Counted from the stretch's first letter, positions 15,806 to 25,356 are shown. The stretch is DNA of 45,452 nt from a bacterium (GCA_027310625.1 DAIDAM010000005.1:1-45452); one strand, 5' to 3'. Numbers and translations: made by a program. Notes: generated by a model from the sequence alone, not told the origin.

Positions 15806-17524
15806 TTATTTTTTCATCACGGAAATCATGTAATCTTTCTTCACGCCAACTTTTTTCCGCGGATTGAAAATCCCAAGCGGGTCGAAAATTTTTTTTACCT
15901 CCTCGAAAAGGCCGTAAATTTTTTTGCCGTACATTTCTTCGAGATACGGTCCCCTGATGAGGCCGTCGCCGTGTTCCGCCGTCAGCGAACCATGATATCT
16001 CAAAACAAGCTCGTAAATTCTGTCGGTGGCTTCGATTATCGCCTTCCGCGTTCCCGGGTCTTTGAGATTGACCAGCGGAATGATGTGGAAATTGCCGTTG
16101 CCCGGATGACCGGCGATAGTGTAAACAAATTTCTTTTTATATTCGTCGAGAATGGCGTTCACTCTCGGCAAAAATTCGGCCATAAATTCCGGCTTGACGA
16201 TGATGTCGTCCACGAACGGTTCGGCTCTCATCCCCGGCGCGAAATCGTGGAGGAGGGCGAAACTTCTTCTTCTTATCGTCCAGTATTTTTCTTCTTCTTT
16301 TTTGTCTTTGATTGCCCTGACCCGAACGGGAAACTTCAGCGCCGCGCGGCGAACCGCGCCAATTTTTTCCGCAAGTTCTTTTTCGTCATCGGATGCGATT
16401 TCCACCAGCAAAATCATTTTGGGCAGTCCGCCTTTGAGAATCATTATAAACTCCGGCAAAAATTTCCAGGCGAGTGTGAAAACGCTGCCGCCCATCAATT
16501 TGAAAACCGCCGGCAGAGAACGCATGACGATTTCGAGTGTTTTGTCGTCGTAGGACTCGATGCTCTCCGGCCGGAACGGCAAAATCGCTTCCACGAGTTC
16601 CGGCACGGGTTCGAGCGTCTTTGCAAAAACGACCACGAGGCCGGAATATTTTTTCTTTTTGACGAGCCGCAGTTTCGCTTCCGTTATCAAGCCGAGCGTG
16701 CCCTGCGCGCCGACGAATAATCTCGTCAAGTCAAATGTCTTTTTATTCCAGACGTTCCAGAGCGCATAGCCAGTGGAATTTTTGGAAACATCGGGTTTAG
16801 CTTTTTTTATCTCGTCGTAGTTTTTTTCAATCAGTTCGTATAATTTTTTGTAAATTCCGCCTTCGAAATTTTTGGCGCGCATTTTTTTCTTCAGTCCCGC
16901 CGCCGAAAGCGCTTTGATTTCGTATTCGTTGCCGTCAGCGAGAACAACTTTAAGCGATTCGACGTAATCCTCCGCTTTCCCGTAAACGAGAGATTTTTCG
17001 CCGCCGGAATTGTTGGAAATCATTCCGCCGACGGCGCAAATGTCTTTGGAAGCAGGATACGGCGGGAACATCAGCCCGCGCTTGTCCAGTTCCTTTTCCA
17101 AATCGCGGAAATAGACCCCGGGCTCGACGACGGCGTATCCATCCGCCAAACCAGAATCAAACATTCTAACATTCTGCAGAATGTTAGAATGTTTTTTGTC
17201 CTCCCTTTTAGTGCCGGACAGCGGCGATTTGATTTCCTTGATCTTATTCAGATATTTCGTAAAAGACACAATGACACCATCATTTAGCGGGCCGCCGGAC
17301 ATATCCGTGCCCGCCGCCCGCGCCGTCAGCGAAACATGTGCGCCTTTTTTATTCGTGCTTGCTGCCCATTTTACCAGCGCTTCCACGTCGTCCGCGCTTT
17401 TCGGCTCGACCACCGCCTGCGGCTTGATGCTGAAAATGGAATAATCGTGCCCGTATTTTTGAAGCTCGGTTTCGTCAACCGAAACGTCGCCTTTGATGAG
17501 TTTTTTCAGGTCGTCGGTGAGCAT
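15806..17524 (-). CDS. FAD-binding oxidoreductase, GlcD/lactate-dehydrogenase-like
   Basis: TARAAGTDMSGGPLNDGVIVSFTKYL; GGMISNNSGGEKSLVYGKAEDYVESLKVVLADG; GHPGNGNFHIIPLV; TAEHGDGLIRGPYLEEMYG. Confidence 0.88.
   Translation of the reverse strand: MLTDDLKKLIKGDVSVDETELQKYGHDYSIFSIKPQAVVEPKSADDVEALVKWAASTNKKGAHVSLTARAAGTDMSGGPLNDGVIVSFTKYLNKIKEIKSPLSGTKREDKKHSNILQNVRMFDSGLADGYAVVEPGVYFRDLEKELDKRGLMFPPYPASKDICAVGGMISNNSGGEKSLVYGKAEDYVESLKVVLADGNEYEIKALSAAGLKKKMRAKNFEGGIYKKLYELIEKNYDEIKKAKPDVSKNSTGYALWNVWNKKTFDLTRLFVGAQGTLGLITEAKLRLVKKKKYSGLVVVFAKTLEPVPELVEAILPFRPESIESYDDKTLEIVMRSLPAVFKLMGGSVFTLAWKFLPEFIMILKGGLPKMILLVEIASDDEKELAEKIGAVRRAALKFPVRVRAIKDKKEEEKYWTIRRRSFALLHDFAPGMRAEPFVDDIIVKPEFMAEFLPRVNAILDEYKKKFVYTIAGHPGNGNFHIIPLVNLKDPGTRKAIIEATDRIYELVLRYHGSLTAEHGDGLIRGPYLEEMYGKKIYGLFEEVKKIFDPLGIFNPRKKVGVKKDYMISVMKK
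17161..17192. repeat. Palindrome family B, copy 2, inside the FAD oxidase CDS
   Basis: Perfect 32-bp palindrome ACATTCTAACATTCTGCAGAATGTTAGAATGT. Confidence 0.92.
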
Positions 17525-18261
17525 TAAGGATTAATAGGTTCCGAACGATTTATTTTGTATTTCAGCAAAAAATTCTCCGGAATAAAATCTGACGGACACT
17601 TATTTAATTCCTGAAGAGGACAAAAAAACAATCGGTTTGGATTGCGTGGAGAACCGCCTACGCCAATTGCCACAAAAACACGCATATTGTTTTTCTTTCC
17701 ATAATTTTCATAATTTTTACCTTGCCACTTATTCCACCTAAAAACACCATTATGGAAATAAGAGCGGAATTTGCACTCAACCGCGATTATCCCTTTTGTC
17801 CGATGCTTTAAAGTTAAATCAGGATTCTTATCAGATTCCACAACACGACCATTCGCCCAGTGGCCACGATCTTTCGTCCAATCAACAATTTCCCAGTCGG
17901 GGAAAATATTATTTACAATGTAACGCTCAAAAAGTTCACCCTTTCTTCTGTTATTGTAGTAATCCCACGTAAAAGCACCGAAAACAGCGAGCGAAATAAA
18001 ATCAATCCACTGCCAAATGTTCCTACTGAATTTAAACTCAATGATTGGATTGAAAACAATTGCAATAGCAACAAATAGGCCAAGCCAAATTTTTCTGTCG
18101 GCGGTATAAGCAGTGTAAGCCGCGAGTAAGGCAACGACAAAAACGAATACCCTTAATGCCGCAAAATTTCCCGCATAAAACCTAAAAAGTGGAGCAACCA
18201 AAACAAATAACAGCCACAAAATTACTAAACAAATAAGTATTATTTTAAAATTACGTTCCAT
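17524..18261 (-). CDS. Membrane protein (DUF6804-like) with C-terminal PD-(D/E)XK nuclease-like region
   Basis: Multiple TM segments; AAYTAYTADRKIWLGLFVAIAIVFNPIIEFKFSRNIWQWIDF; NPDLTLKHRTKGIIAVECKFRS. Confidence 0.65.
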   Translation of the reverse strand: MERNFKIILICLVILWLLFVLVAPLFRFYAGNFAALRVFVFVVALLAAYTAYTADRKIWLGLFVAIAIVFNPIIEFKFSRNIWQWIDFISLAVFGAFTWDYYNNRRKGELFERYIVNNIFPDWEIVDWTKDRGHWANGRVVESDKNPDLTLKHRTKGIIAVECKFRSYFHNGVFRWNKWQGKNYENYGKKNNMRVFVAIGVGGSPRNPNRLFFCPLQELNKCPSDFIPENFLLKYKINRSEPINP

Positions 18262-18269
18262 GTTCCGAT

Positions 18270-20642
18270 TTACACCCTCAACCTTTTATAAATATCTTCC
18301 TCGACCGCTTGCCGGTCGGCGCCGTATTTCTGGCGCGACGTTTCTTTCAAGCGCTCGACGAGCTCGCGGTTACCGCGTTCCGGCGGGAGCGTTTGGATGT
18401 TGAACGGCTTCGTCGTTTCGCCGTTGACGAGAATTTTTGCGTAGGCGTTGAAATTATCTATGTTAATGAGGTCGTTTTTGTTAAACACCGGCGCGAACTG
18501 CTTTTCCAGAAACTCCGCGTCCTGCACGCCGATGCGGAAAACAATCTGCGAGCCGACGTTGCCGAAAACGGAATCGCGGATTTTTTCCGTCAGCTGGGCG
18601 ATGAACTGATGCGCCATCGTGAGATTGAGCCGGTATTTCCGCGCCTCGGAAAGAATCGTCGAGATGGAATCGGTGGTGAAGTTTTGGAATTCGTCAATGT
18701 AAAGATTGAAATCGCGCCGCTTTTCAACTTCCGGAATGTCCACGCGCGACAAAGCGGCCATCAAAAGTTTTCCGGTAAAAACCATTCCGAGCAGCCCGGC
18801 GTTGATGTCGCCGATTCTGCCTTTGGAAAGATTGATGAGAAGAATTTTCCCGTTGTCCATCACCTCGCGGAAGTTGAACGCCGACTTCGGCTGACCGATT
18901 ATCGGCCGCATATAATCGTTCGAAATGAAATTGTTGAACTTGGAGGTGATGTAAGGCGTCATATTGGCGAGCGACGCTTCCCCGCCCGCTTTCGCCGCTT
19001 CCTTTTCCCAAAAATCAACCACGACGGGATTGCGAACGCGCGCGAGTTTCCGCTTCCGAAATTCCGCGTCGGTGAAAATTCTCGGCACTTCAATCAATGT
19101 CGCTGGTTCGTTGGGCGCGTCCTCCATCAAAAGCAGCAAAGCATTTCGCATATACTGCTCGAACATCGGACCCATTGTTTCCGGCGGGAAGAGTTTGTTG
19201 AAAATTCCCTGCATCTCGTTGACGATGAATGTTTTTTCTTCGGGGCGGCTGAAATTGTATTCGAGCATGTTCAGCCCGAGCGGACGCTCGATGTCGCCGG
19301 GATCGAAATAAATCACGTCGTTCAAGCGCTCCGACGGAATGTAACTCAAGGCGTTTTCCGCGAGGTCGCCGTGGGGGTCAATGATGGCGACGCCCTTTCC
19401 TTTTTTGATGTCGTCCGTAATCATATTGCCGAGCAAGGTAGATTTACCCGTGCCGGTCTGGCCGACGATGTAAACGTGGCGGCGCCGGTCGTCGTCGGTG
19501 ATGTAAATGCTTTTCACTTGTCCGCGAAAAACGCTCTGGCCGACGAGAACGCCTTTTTCGGGAAGATTGGTCGGCGGCGGCGCTTCGCGGGACTTCAGCC
19601 ATTTCACGCGCGGCGTTTCGGTTGACGAAGTCGGAAAATGAAAGAAGCTCGCGATTTCCTCGCTGTTCAAAGTCATCGTTTCCCTGCCGTCAAACTCGCG
19701 GAAGCTGAATTCGTAAATCACTTTCGCCGGATTCCTCGGTTTCAAAATCCTGAAATCGTTTCGCATCGGGCTCCCGAACTGCGTGAAACCGGCGGCAATG
19801 CCTTCCAAAATCGCGTTCGCCTGAAACTGGCTCGGCGCGGAAGCGAGTATGCGAACGTTGGCGTTGAAAAGCGGCTTTGAGATTTTTGCCGTCAGCGCCT
19901 TCACCGCTTCCTCGTCAACGACTTTTTCTTCCCTCTCTTTTTCCTTTTCTTCTTTGCTTTTCGTTTTCAGCGCTTCTTTTATCTCTTCCGAATCGAGAAA
20001 AGTGCGGCCGAAAACTCTTTCGAGTTTCTCGCCTTTCTTCAGACGGCGTATCATGCTCTCAACTCCTTTTTTGCTGTCCTTTAACGCCGGTTTCGCGATG
20101 ATTTGCATCGCCGCGCCCTCGCCGACTTCGTTCATTTTGGAAAAGCCGCCGATTATGGAAGAAAAGGAGTCAGAATTGAGCTCGCCGTACGTCCGTATCG
20201 GCAGTGCGTAATTTTCGGATTGTTTTAGATAAGCAACCGCGGACGCGCCGCTAGGGTTGAAGATGTTGTAGTCGTCGTACGCCTCCTCAACGGAAGCGTT
20301 CGCCCAAAGCCCCTGTATCTGCTTTGCGGCAACTTCCTTCATGTCGCGCGGAACGGAAACATAAAAGCGAATTTCCTCGCCGACATGCGGAACGGCGATT
20401 TCAAGAGCAAACGTTCTTCCGAGCGAAGCGAGATTGCTCAAAAGCTGTTCGGTGAGATTTATCTCCTGCTTGAAATCTTTCTCGCGCGAGTATTCGGGCG
20501 CGATTTTATAGACCTTCACGAGAAGAAGAACGGATTGCAGCGACTCACGGAGGCGCCGCCTCGCGAGAAATTTCGAAACAAAATAAATGCCGGCTCCGAC
20601 AACCGCCGAAATCAGAAGAAATAAAAGTATGAAAACCGCCAT
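18270..20642 (-). CDS. TraG/VirD4-like type IV secretion/conjugation ATPase
   Basis: Walker A VGQTGTGKSTLLGNMI; GVAIIDPHGDLAENAL; FNLYIDEFQNFTTDSISTILSEARKYRLNLTMAHQFIAQL. Confidence 0.85.
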   Translation of the reverse strand: MAVFILLFLLISAVVGAGIYFVSKFLARRRLRESLQSVLLLVKVYKIAPEYSREKDFKQEINLTEQLLSNLASLGRTFALEIAVPHVGEEIRFYVSVPRDMKEVAAKQIQGLWANASVEEAYDDYNIFNPSGASAVAYLKQSENYALPIRTYGELNSDSFSSIIGGFSKMNEVGEGAAMQIIAKPALKDSKKGVESMIRRLKKGEKLERVFGRTFLDSEEIKEALKTKSKEEKEKEREEKVVDEEAVKALTAKISKPLFNANVRILASAPSQFQANAILEGIAAGFTQFGSPMRNDFRILKPRNPAKVIYEFSFREFDGRETMTLNSEEIASFFHFPTSSTETPRVKWLKSREAPPPTNLPEKGVLVGQSVFRGQVKSIYITDDDRRRHVYIVGQTGTGKSTLLGNMITDDIKKGKGVAIIDPHGDLAENALSYIPSERLNDVIYFDPGDIERPLGLNMLEYNFSRPEEKTFIVNEMQGIFNKLFPPETMGPMFEQYMRNALLLLMEDAPNEPATLIEVPRIFTDAEFRKRKLARVRNPVVVDFWEKEAAKAGGEASLANMTPYITSKFNNFISNDYMRPIIGQPKSAFNFREVMDNGKILLINLSKGRIGDINAGLLGMVFTGKLLMAALSRVDIPEVEKRRDFNLYIDEFQNFTTDSISTILSEARKYRLNLTMAHQFIAQLTEKIRDSVFGNVGSQIVFRIGVQDAEFLEKQFAPVFNKNDLINIDNFNAYAKILVNGETTKPFNIQTLPPERGNRELVERLKETSRQKYGADRQAVEEDIYKRLRV

Positions 20643-20653
20643 TTGCCTTTATT

Positions 20654-22480
20654 TTACACTATTTCGGCGTTATAGCATTGTTCGCAGTAAACAATTTCGC
20701 GGCGTTCAGGGGCATATGACGTTTCAAATTCATTCGGGCAGCGGGCTAAATTGTGAAAATGCACTGCTAGATTCCTGTAATTGCCGTTTTCAGACGATTT
20801 ACCATTACACCGACATCTGCGATACCGAAGTTTCAGCGGATTTCTCTGGCTCGCCCTTTGATAATGGCGGCAGTTGTAACACAGGCGTGGCAAAGGCAGA
20901 TTCATTCGGCGGTAAAACTCCAATTCACGAGGAATTATTCTGAAAACGCCGGCGCAACCGTGTGCCGCAGGGTCATTTCTGTTGGCACATTCGATAACAT
21001 TTTCAAGTATTGAATCATTGATATCTTTGGTATTGTCCGGCAAATCGGCGGATTTAATTGCGGCCGAATGGGATTTAGGCTCGGGGTTGTGCCAATAAAA
21101 GTTTTTTTCTTTTGCTTCCATTTCGACAAGAGGAAAGTACTCTTGTGCCCAAGTTTCGTTATATGGCAGCGGAGAAAATTCCGGCGGAAGAAACTCGCCG
21201 TATTTATATTCAATTTTTCGAATTTCGGATTTGGAATTTCGGATTTCGCTTATGTACGGCATTTCGTTCATGTGCTTCACTATTTTCGGGACAAGTTTTT
21301 CATATTCCTCTTTCGTGTACTGCTTGTTTAAAATGCAATATTGTTTATCGCGAAGTCCGACGCAGCCGAAGAGATGGGAAGAGTTGGCGCCGAAACAATA
21401 CAGGCAATAGCGAAGGTCGACGAAGCCGGCGGTTTGCAAGGTATTGCTTGGAATACAAATCCATGAAAATTTGACTCCGTAGCCGCCGGCTTCCTCAAGT
21501 TCATAGCATAATTCCCCGCCGGCGATAGAAATATCCATGCAATCAGAGCTTTTCTCCACGAAAAGAATCAACTGACAATAGGCGCAATCTTGAAGATTGC
21601 GCGAGTAAAAACACTTTCTCGCATTTTTGCAGTTATCCAGAAAATCGCCGGTGGAATTTATGTTCATTCGTCCCCGTAGATATTTAACGGGGAAGTTGGT
21701 GGAAAAATTTTTGATTTTCGCCTTGAGTTCATCGACTTTTTTGGCCGAACCCAAGTCGTATTCCTTCAAAATTTTGAAATATTCTTCTTTCGAATAAGGT
21801 TTATTGAAGATGTAATAATTTTTGTTGCGCAAATTTATGCAACCAAAGCAATTCTGGCAACCGACCAAGTCAATGGAGAAATAAACGTCGACGCAATCTG
21901 AGCAATGGCTTGAGAAAAAGCAGCGAAAGCATTTTTCGCAGTCGAAGAGCTCGTAGGACAGTTCGCAATTGTGGACTTTAAGGGTGTCGATACATTCCTT
22001 GCAGCCGTTTATTGATTCGCTGTAGAGAGAATTTTCGGTGAATCCGGCGTTGAAGCAAAGATAGCAATCTTTGACGTTGACCGAGTTTTCACAGTAGTCG
22101 CTGTTTACGGCATTAATAACGCGTCGGTGCGGCATGGGAACAGCAAGCTGTAACTCGCGCAATTGTTCAAAAAACGGTTTTGAAAAATTGTAATCCCGCC
22201 CGTAATCCATCGGATTCCATTCGTCGGACCACCACCATTTTTCGTGAACGACATGGTGTGGGTTTCCCGGCGGAAACGGCGAGAACACTTCCTTATCAAA
22301 GTGCCCGACTCTACGTTTATAAAGCTGGTGTCCGGAGCGAAAACTCAACCGCCGCTGCAGACGGCAATCCGCGCAAAATGTCGGCGGCGGAACGCTTACT
22401 TTTTCGTAGAACGAAAAATCCTCTGGTTCGATAATGAAATTCCGTTTACAGCTCTGACAAATTTTTGTTTCAGAATTCAT
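20654..22480 (-). CDS. Large Cys-rich protein with terminal zinc-ribbon-like modules
   Basis: ICQSCKRNFIIEPEDFSFYEKVSVPPPTFCADCRLQRR at N-terminus; FRIIPRELEFYRRMNLPLPRLCYNCRHYQRASQRNP and YCEQCYNAEIV at C-terminus; many C..C pairs between. Confidence 0.8.
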   Translation of the reverse strand: MNSETKICQSCKRNFIIEPEDFSFYEKVSVPPPTFCADCRLQRRLSFRSGHQLYKRRVGHFDKEVFSPFPPGNPHHVVHEKWWWSDEWNPMDYGRDYNFSKPFFEQLRELQLAVPMPHRRVINAVNSDYCENSVNVKDCYLCFNAGFTENSLYSESINGCKECIDTLKVHNCELSYELFDCEKCFRCFFSSHCSDCVDVYFSIDLVGCQNCFGCINLRNKNYYIFNKPYSKEEYFKILKEYDLGSAKKVDELKAKIKNFSTNFPVKYLRGRMNINSTGDFLDNCKNARKCFYSRNLQDCAYCQLILFVEKSSDCMDISIAGGELCYELEEAGGYGVKFSWICIPSNTLQTAGFVDLRYCLYCFGANSSHLFGCVGLRDKQYCILNKQYTKEEYEKLVPKIVKHMNEMPYISEIRNSKSEIRKIEYKYGEFLPPEFSPLPYNETWAQEYFPLVEMEAKEKNFYWHNPEPKSHSAAIKSADLPDNTKDINDSILENVIECANRNDPAAHGCAGVFRIIPRELEFYRRMNLPLPRLCYNCRHYQRASQRNPLKLRYRRCRCNGKSSENGNYRNLAVHFHNLARCPNEFETSYAPERREIVYCEQCYNAEIV

Positions 22481-22527
22481 TCCCGGCCGCTATGCTATAG
22501 CATAGAGTATTTGCTCTTCGCGCTTTG

Positions 22528-22926
22528 CTATTTAATTATTCCCCTTTTCTTCAGCTCCGGGTAAAGTTTCGCTGCAAGCGCGTCGTGGAAAGCGTCCATC
22601 ACGAACGGGCTTGATTTCGCCGCCTCGGCATTCGCCTTGTCCAGACCCTGATTCAAGGCCATGCTGACGAGATACTCTATCTCCGTTTTTGACGCCGGCG
22701 GCGCGGAGGAAGCGTAATCGGGCAGGGCGCCGGACTGCTTTGGCGCCGGCGCGGCAGGCGGAGGCGCCGCCGAAACGACTGACTGAATGGACTTTTTTAC
22801 CAATTCCTGCCCGCCCCCCGATTCTCCCCCGGGCAATTCCCTGTATTTCTCGATTCCTTGAGAGATGCGCTCAATGTCCTTTTCGAAGGCCTCGTATTTG
22901 AATTCACCTGTTGAATTCTCAGTCAT
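22528..22926 (-). CDS. Hypothetical protein
   Basis: Intact ORF with Pro/Ala linker and ...SPFVMDAFHDALAAKLYPELKKRGIIK. Confidence 0.6.
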   Translation of the reverse strand: MTENSTGEFKYEAFEKDIERISQGIEKYRELPGGESGGGQELVKKSIQSVVSAAPPPAAPAPKQSGALPDYASSAPPASKTEIEYLVSMALNQGLDKANAEAAKSSPFVMDAFHDALAAKLYPELKKRGIIK

Positions 22927-22949
22927 GAAAAAATGTATAATTATTTGAA

Positions 22950-24754
22950 ATGGCCAATCGCAAGATTTTTTTGCTGCTGTTATTGATTTTAATTATAGCA
23001 AGCTTTTTTCGGCTCTACCAAATAACGACGACGCCGCCCGGGCTTTATCCCGACGAAGCGATGAACGGAAACAATGCTTTGCAGGCGTTGCGAACCGGCG
23101 ACTTTTCCGCCTTGGGCGGACCAGCCTCGGGCTGGAAGGTTTTCTATCCCGAGAATAACGGACGTGAAGGACTTTTTATAAATATCCAGGCGCTGTTTTT
23201 GAAAGCGTTCAATTCACCCTCCCAAATTTCTAGCAAAGAAACTTGGGAGGGCAAGCCATGGGTCCTGCGTTTGCCGAGCGCGATTTTCGGCATACTGACG
23301 GTACTCGGGATTTATTTCCTCACTAAAGAGTTATTCGATGTTAAAATTTCATTTTCTCCGAAACCCCCGCAGCCGAGCGGGCATGGCCTTCAACCGCAGG
23401 TTGAAGTCGCTCGGCGAGGACAAGCGAGCGAGTCGCAGGACGAGCGAAGCGGGTTGAGGAAAAATGAAATTTTGGCGCTGCTCTCGGCGTTTTTTCTCGC
23501 GACGAGCTTCTGGCACATCAATTTTTCTCGCATCGGCTTCCGCGCGATTATGGCGCCAATGTTTTTAACTTGGTCATTATATTTATTATTGAAAGTATTG
23601 AATCAAGTTAAAAACAAATCTGAAATCCGAAATCTGAAATCTGAAATCTATAGTAAAAGGACTTGGGACTTGGGACTTGGGACTTGGTGCTCGGCAGTCC
23701 TTGCAGGATTACTCTATGGGCTCGGGTTTTACACCTACATCGCATACCGCGTAACGCCGGTTTTAATCGCTTTCATTCTCCTTTTTCACTGGTTTAAAAA
23801 CAAAGATTCGCCGACTCGTAAAAAAATCCTTGTCTCCAGTCTCTTATTTCTTGTTTCTTCGTTCATTGTCGCTTTGCCGCTCGGCATTTACTTTCTTCAG
23901 CATCCCGCCGACTTTTTTGGAAGAACTTCAGAAATATCCATTTTCGCCTCGCCAACGCCCCTCAAAGATTTTTCGCTCAATGTTTTGAAAACTTTGGGAA
24001 TGTTCAATTTTGCCGGCGACTGGAACTGGCGACACAACTACGCCGGCGCGCCGGAACTTTTCTGGCCGGTGGGCATACTTTTTATCCTTGGAGTTTTTAT
24101 AGGGATAAAAAGCATGGTTCGAAGTTCGAAGTTCGAAATAACTTTGGGTTTTGGATTTTGTTCAGCTGGTTTATTCTCGCCATGCTCCCCGTCGTCATTT
24201 CCAACGAAGGCATTCCGCACGCGCTGCGGAGCATTCTTATGATTCCACCGGTGATGATTCTTGCGGGCACGGGCGGCGTTTGGTTGTATGAAAGTATCAA
24301 GTATCAAGTATCCCGCCTTCGCACAGGCTTCGGCGGACAGGCAAGTATCAAGATTTTTAATTTCAAAATGCCATTTTACATTTTGATTTTTGCATTTTTT
24401 ATTTGGCTAACCTTTAACGCTTACTACACTTATTTCGTCGCTTGGGCTAAAAACCCGAATGTGCAGGGAGCGTTTTCCGCGAACTACGTCGAAATCGGCC
24501 GTGAAATAAACAAACTGCCCGCAGGCGTTCCCAAATATGTTGTCGTTCAGGCGGGCGGCGTTTTGGTTAACAGCCCGCCCGCCACGACTTCGTCGGGCGA
24601 AGTCGGGCGGGGCATTCCTATGCCTGCGCAAACGGTGATGTTCATCACCGACACATTCTCGCAGGAAAACCAAAACGCGAAAAATATCTATTACGTTCTG
24701 CCGTCCGAAGAAAAAGACATACCGCCCTTCGCCTACAAGTTCAACCTGCAGTAG
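22950..24754 (+). pseudogene. GT39/PMT-like membrane glycosyltransferase, frameshifted at a heptamer tandem repeat (ORFs 22950-24242 and 24158-24754)
   Basis: YQITTTPPGLYPDEAMNGNNALQAL...PWVLRLPSAIFGILTVLGIYFLTKELF...SFWHINFSRIGFRAIMAPMF; second frame continues FSWFILAMLPVVISNEGIPHALRSILMIPPVMILAGTGG. Confidence 0.8.
23213..23256. repeat. Family C element inside GT39-like CDS
   Basis: TTCACCCTCCCAAATTTCTAGCAAAGAAACTTGGGAGGGCAAGC. Confidence 0.8.
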
Positions 24755-24756
24755 AA

Positions 24757-25356
24757 TTACGGTTTTTCAAAGTGCTGATAATCTTTAACGTTTTTCCAGT
24801 AACCTCCCCACGTCCATCCTCTTTCCCTGAAAAAAGAAACAATTTCGTCGCTGGCGACGAGCGTTCCCGGTTTGGAAATATCGTAGGATGCTCCTTTCGG
24901 CAAAGCTTCGCCACCGATTTTCGGATAATAAGGATTGAGAAATGGATTTATATCTATCGCGCGGCCACGGGCGTGATTGGACAGGCGGTCTGTGCCGAGA
25001 ACTTTTCTGTAATTGAATCCCGAAGAATTGTCGGCTCCCATCGAACGGATGTCGTTCCACTTGAATCTTTTGTCCGCAATCGGAATTACGGAAGTGAGCG
25101 GAAACTTTATTTTCCTCATCAAATCGAACGCTTCCATAACTTCGTTTTGCAGTTCTTCGTGAATTACAATCTGCCCGCGGTGCAGTTTGCCGTCGAAAGA
25201 ATAATAAACGACCTCCAGAACTTTCTGGCGCTTCAAAATTTCAGGCGGACATATAAATGCAGGGTTCTGCTTCAGCGCTTCCGCTTCGCTGAGTTTTGAA
25301 TCAACAATAACTTCGCCTTCAAACCTCCTTTCCGGGGTCTCGCCAAAGGACGTCAT
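24757..25356 (-). CDS. M15-family peptidase-like protein
   Basis: DNSSGFNYRKVLGTDRLSNHARGRAIDINPFLNPYY...GWTWGGYWKNVKDYQHFEKP. Confidence 0.82.
   Translation of the reverse strand: MTSFGETPERRFEGEVIVDSKLSEAEALKQNPAFICPPEILKRQKVLEVVYYSFDGKLHRGQIVIHEELQNEVMEAFDLMRKIKFPLTSVIPIADKRFKWNDIRSMGADNSSGFNYRKVLGTDRLSNHARGRAIDINPFLNPYYPKIGGEALPKGASYDISKPGTLVASDEIVSFFRERGWTWGGYWKNVKDYQHFEKP

Noticed and set aside
15971-16720. 249-aa plus-strand ORF antisense to the FAD oxidase
   Set aside because: Antisense shadow; no protein-like features.
18309-19625. 438-aa plus-strand ORF antisense to the TraG-like ATPase
   Set aside because: Exactly overlaps a well-supported minus-strand gene; composition (His/Arg/Phe rich) is typical of antisense frames in this GC-biased coding style.
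23617-23690. CRISPR-like array in the tandem repeats
   Set aside because: Repeat units are only 7-9 nt, directly adjacent, with no spacers; no cas genes in the window.
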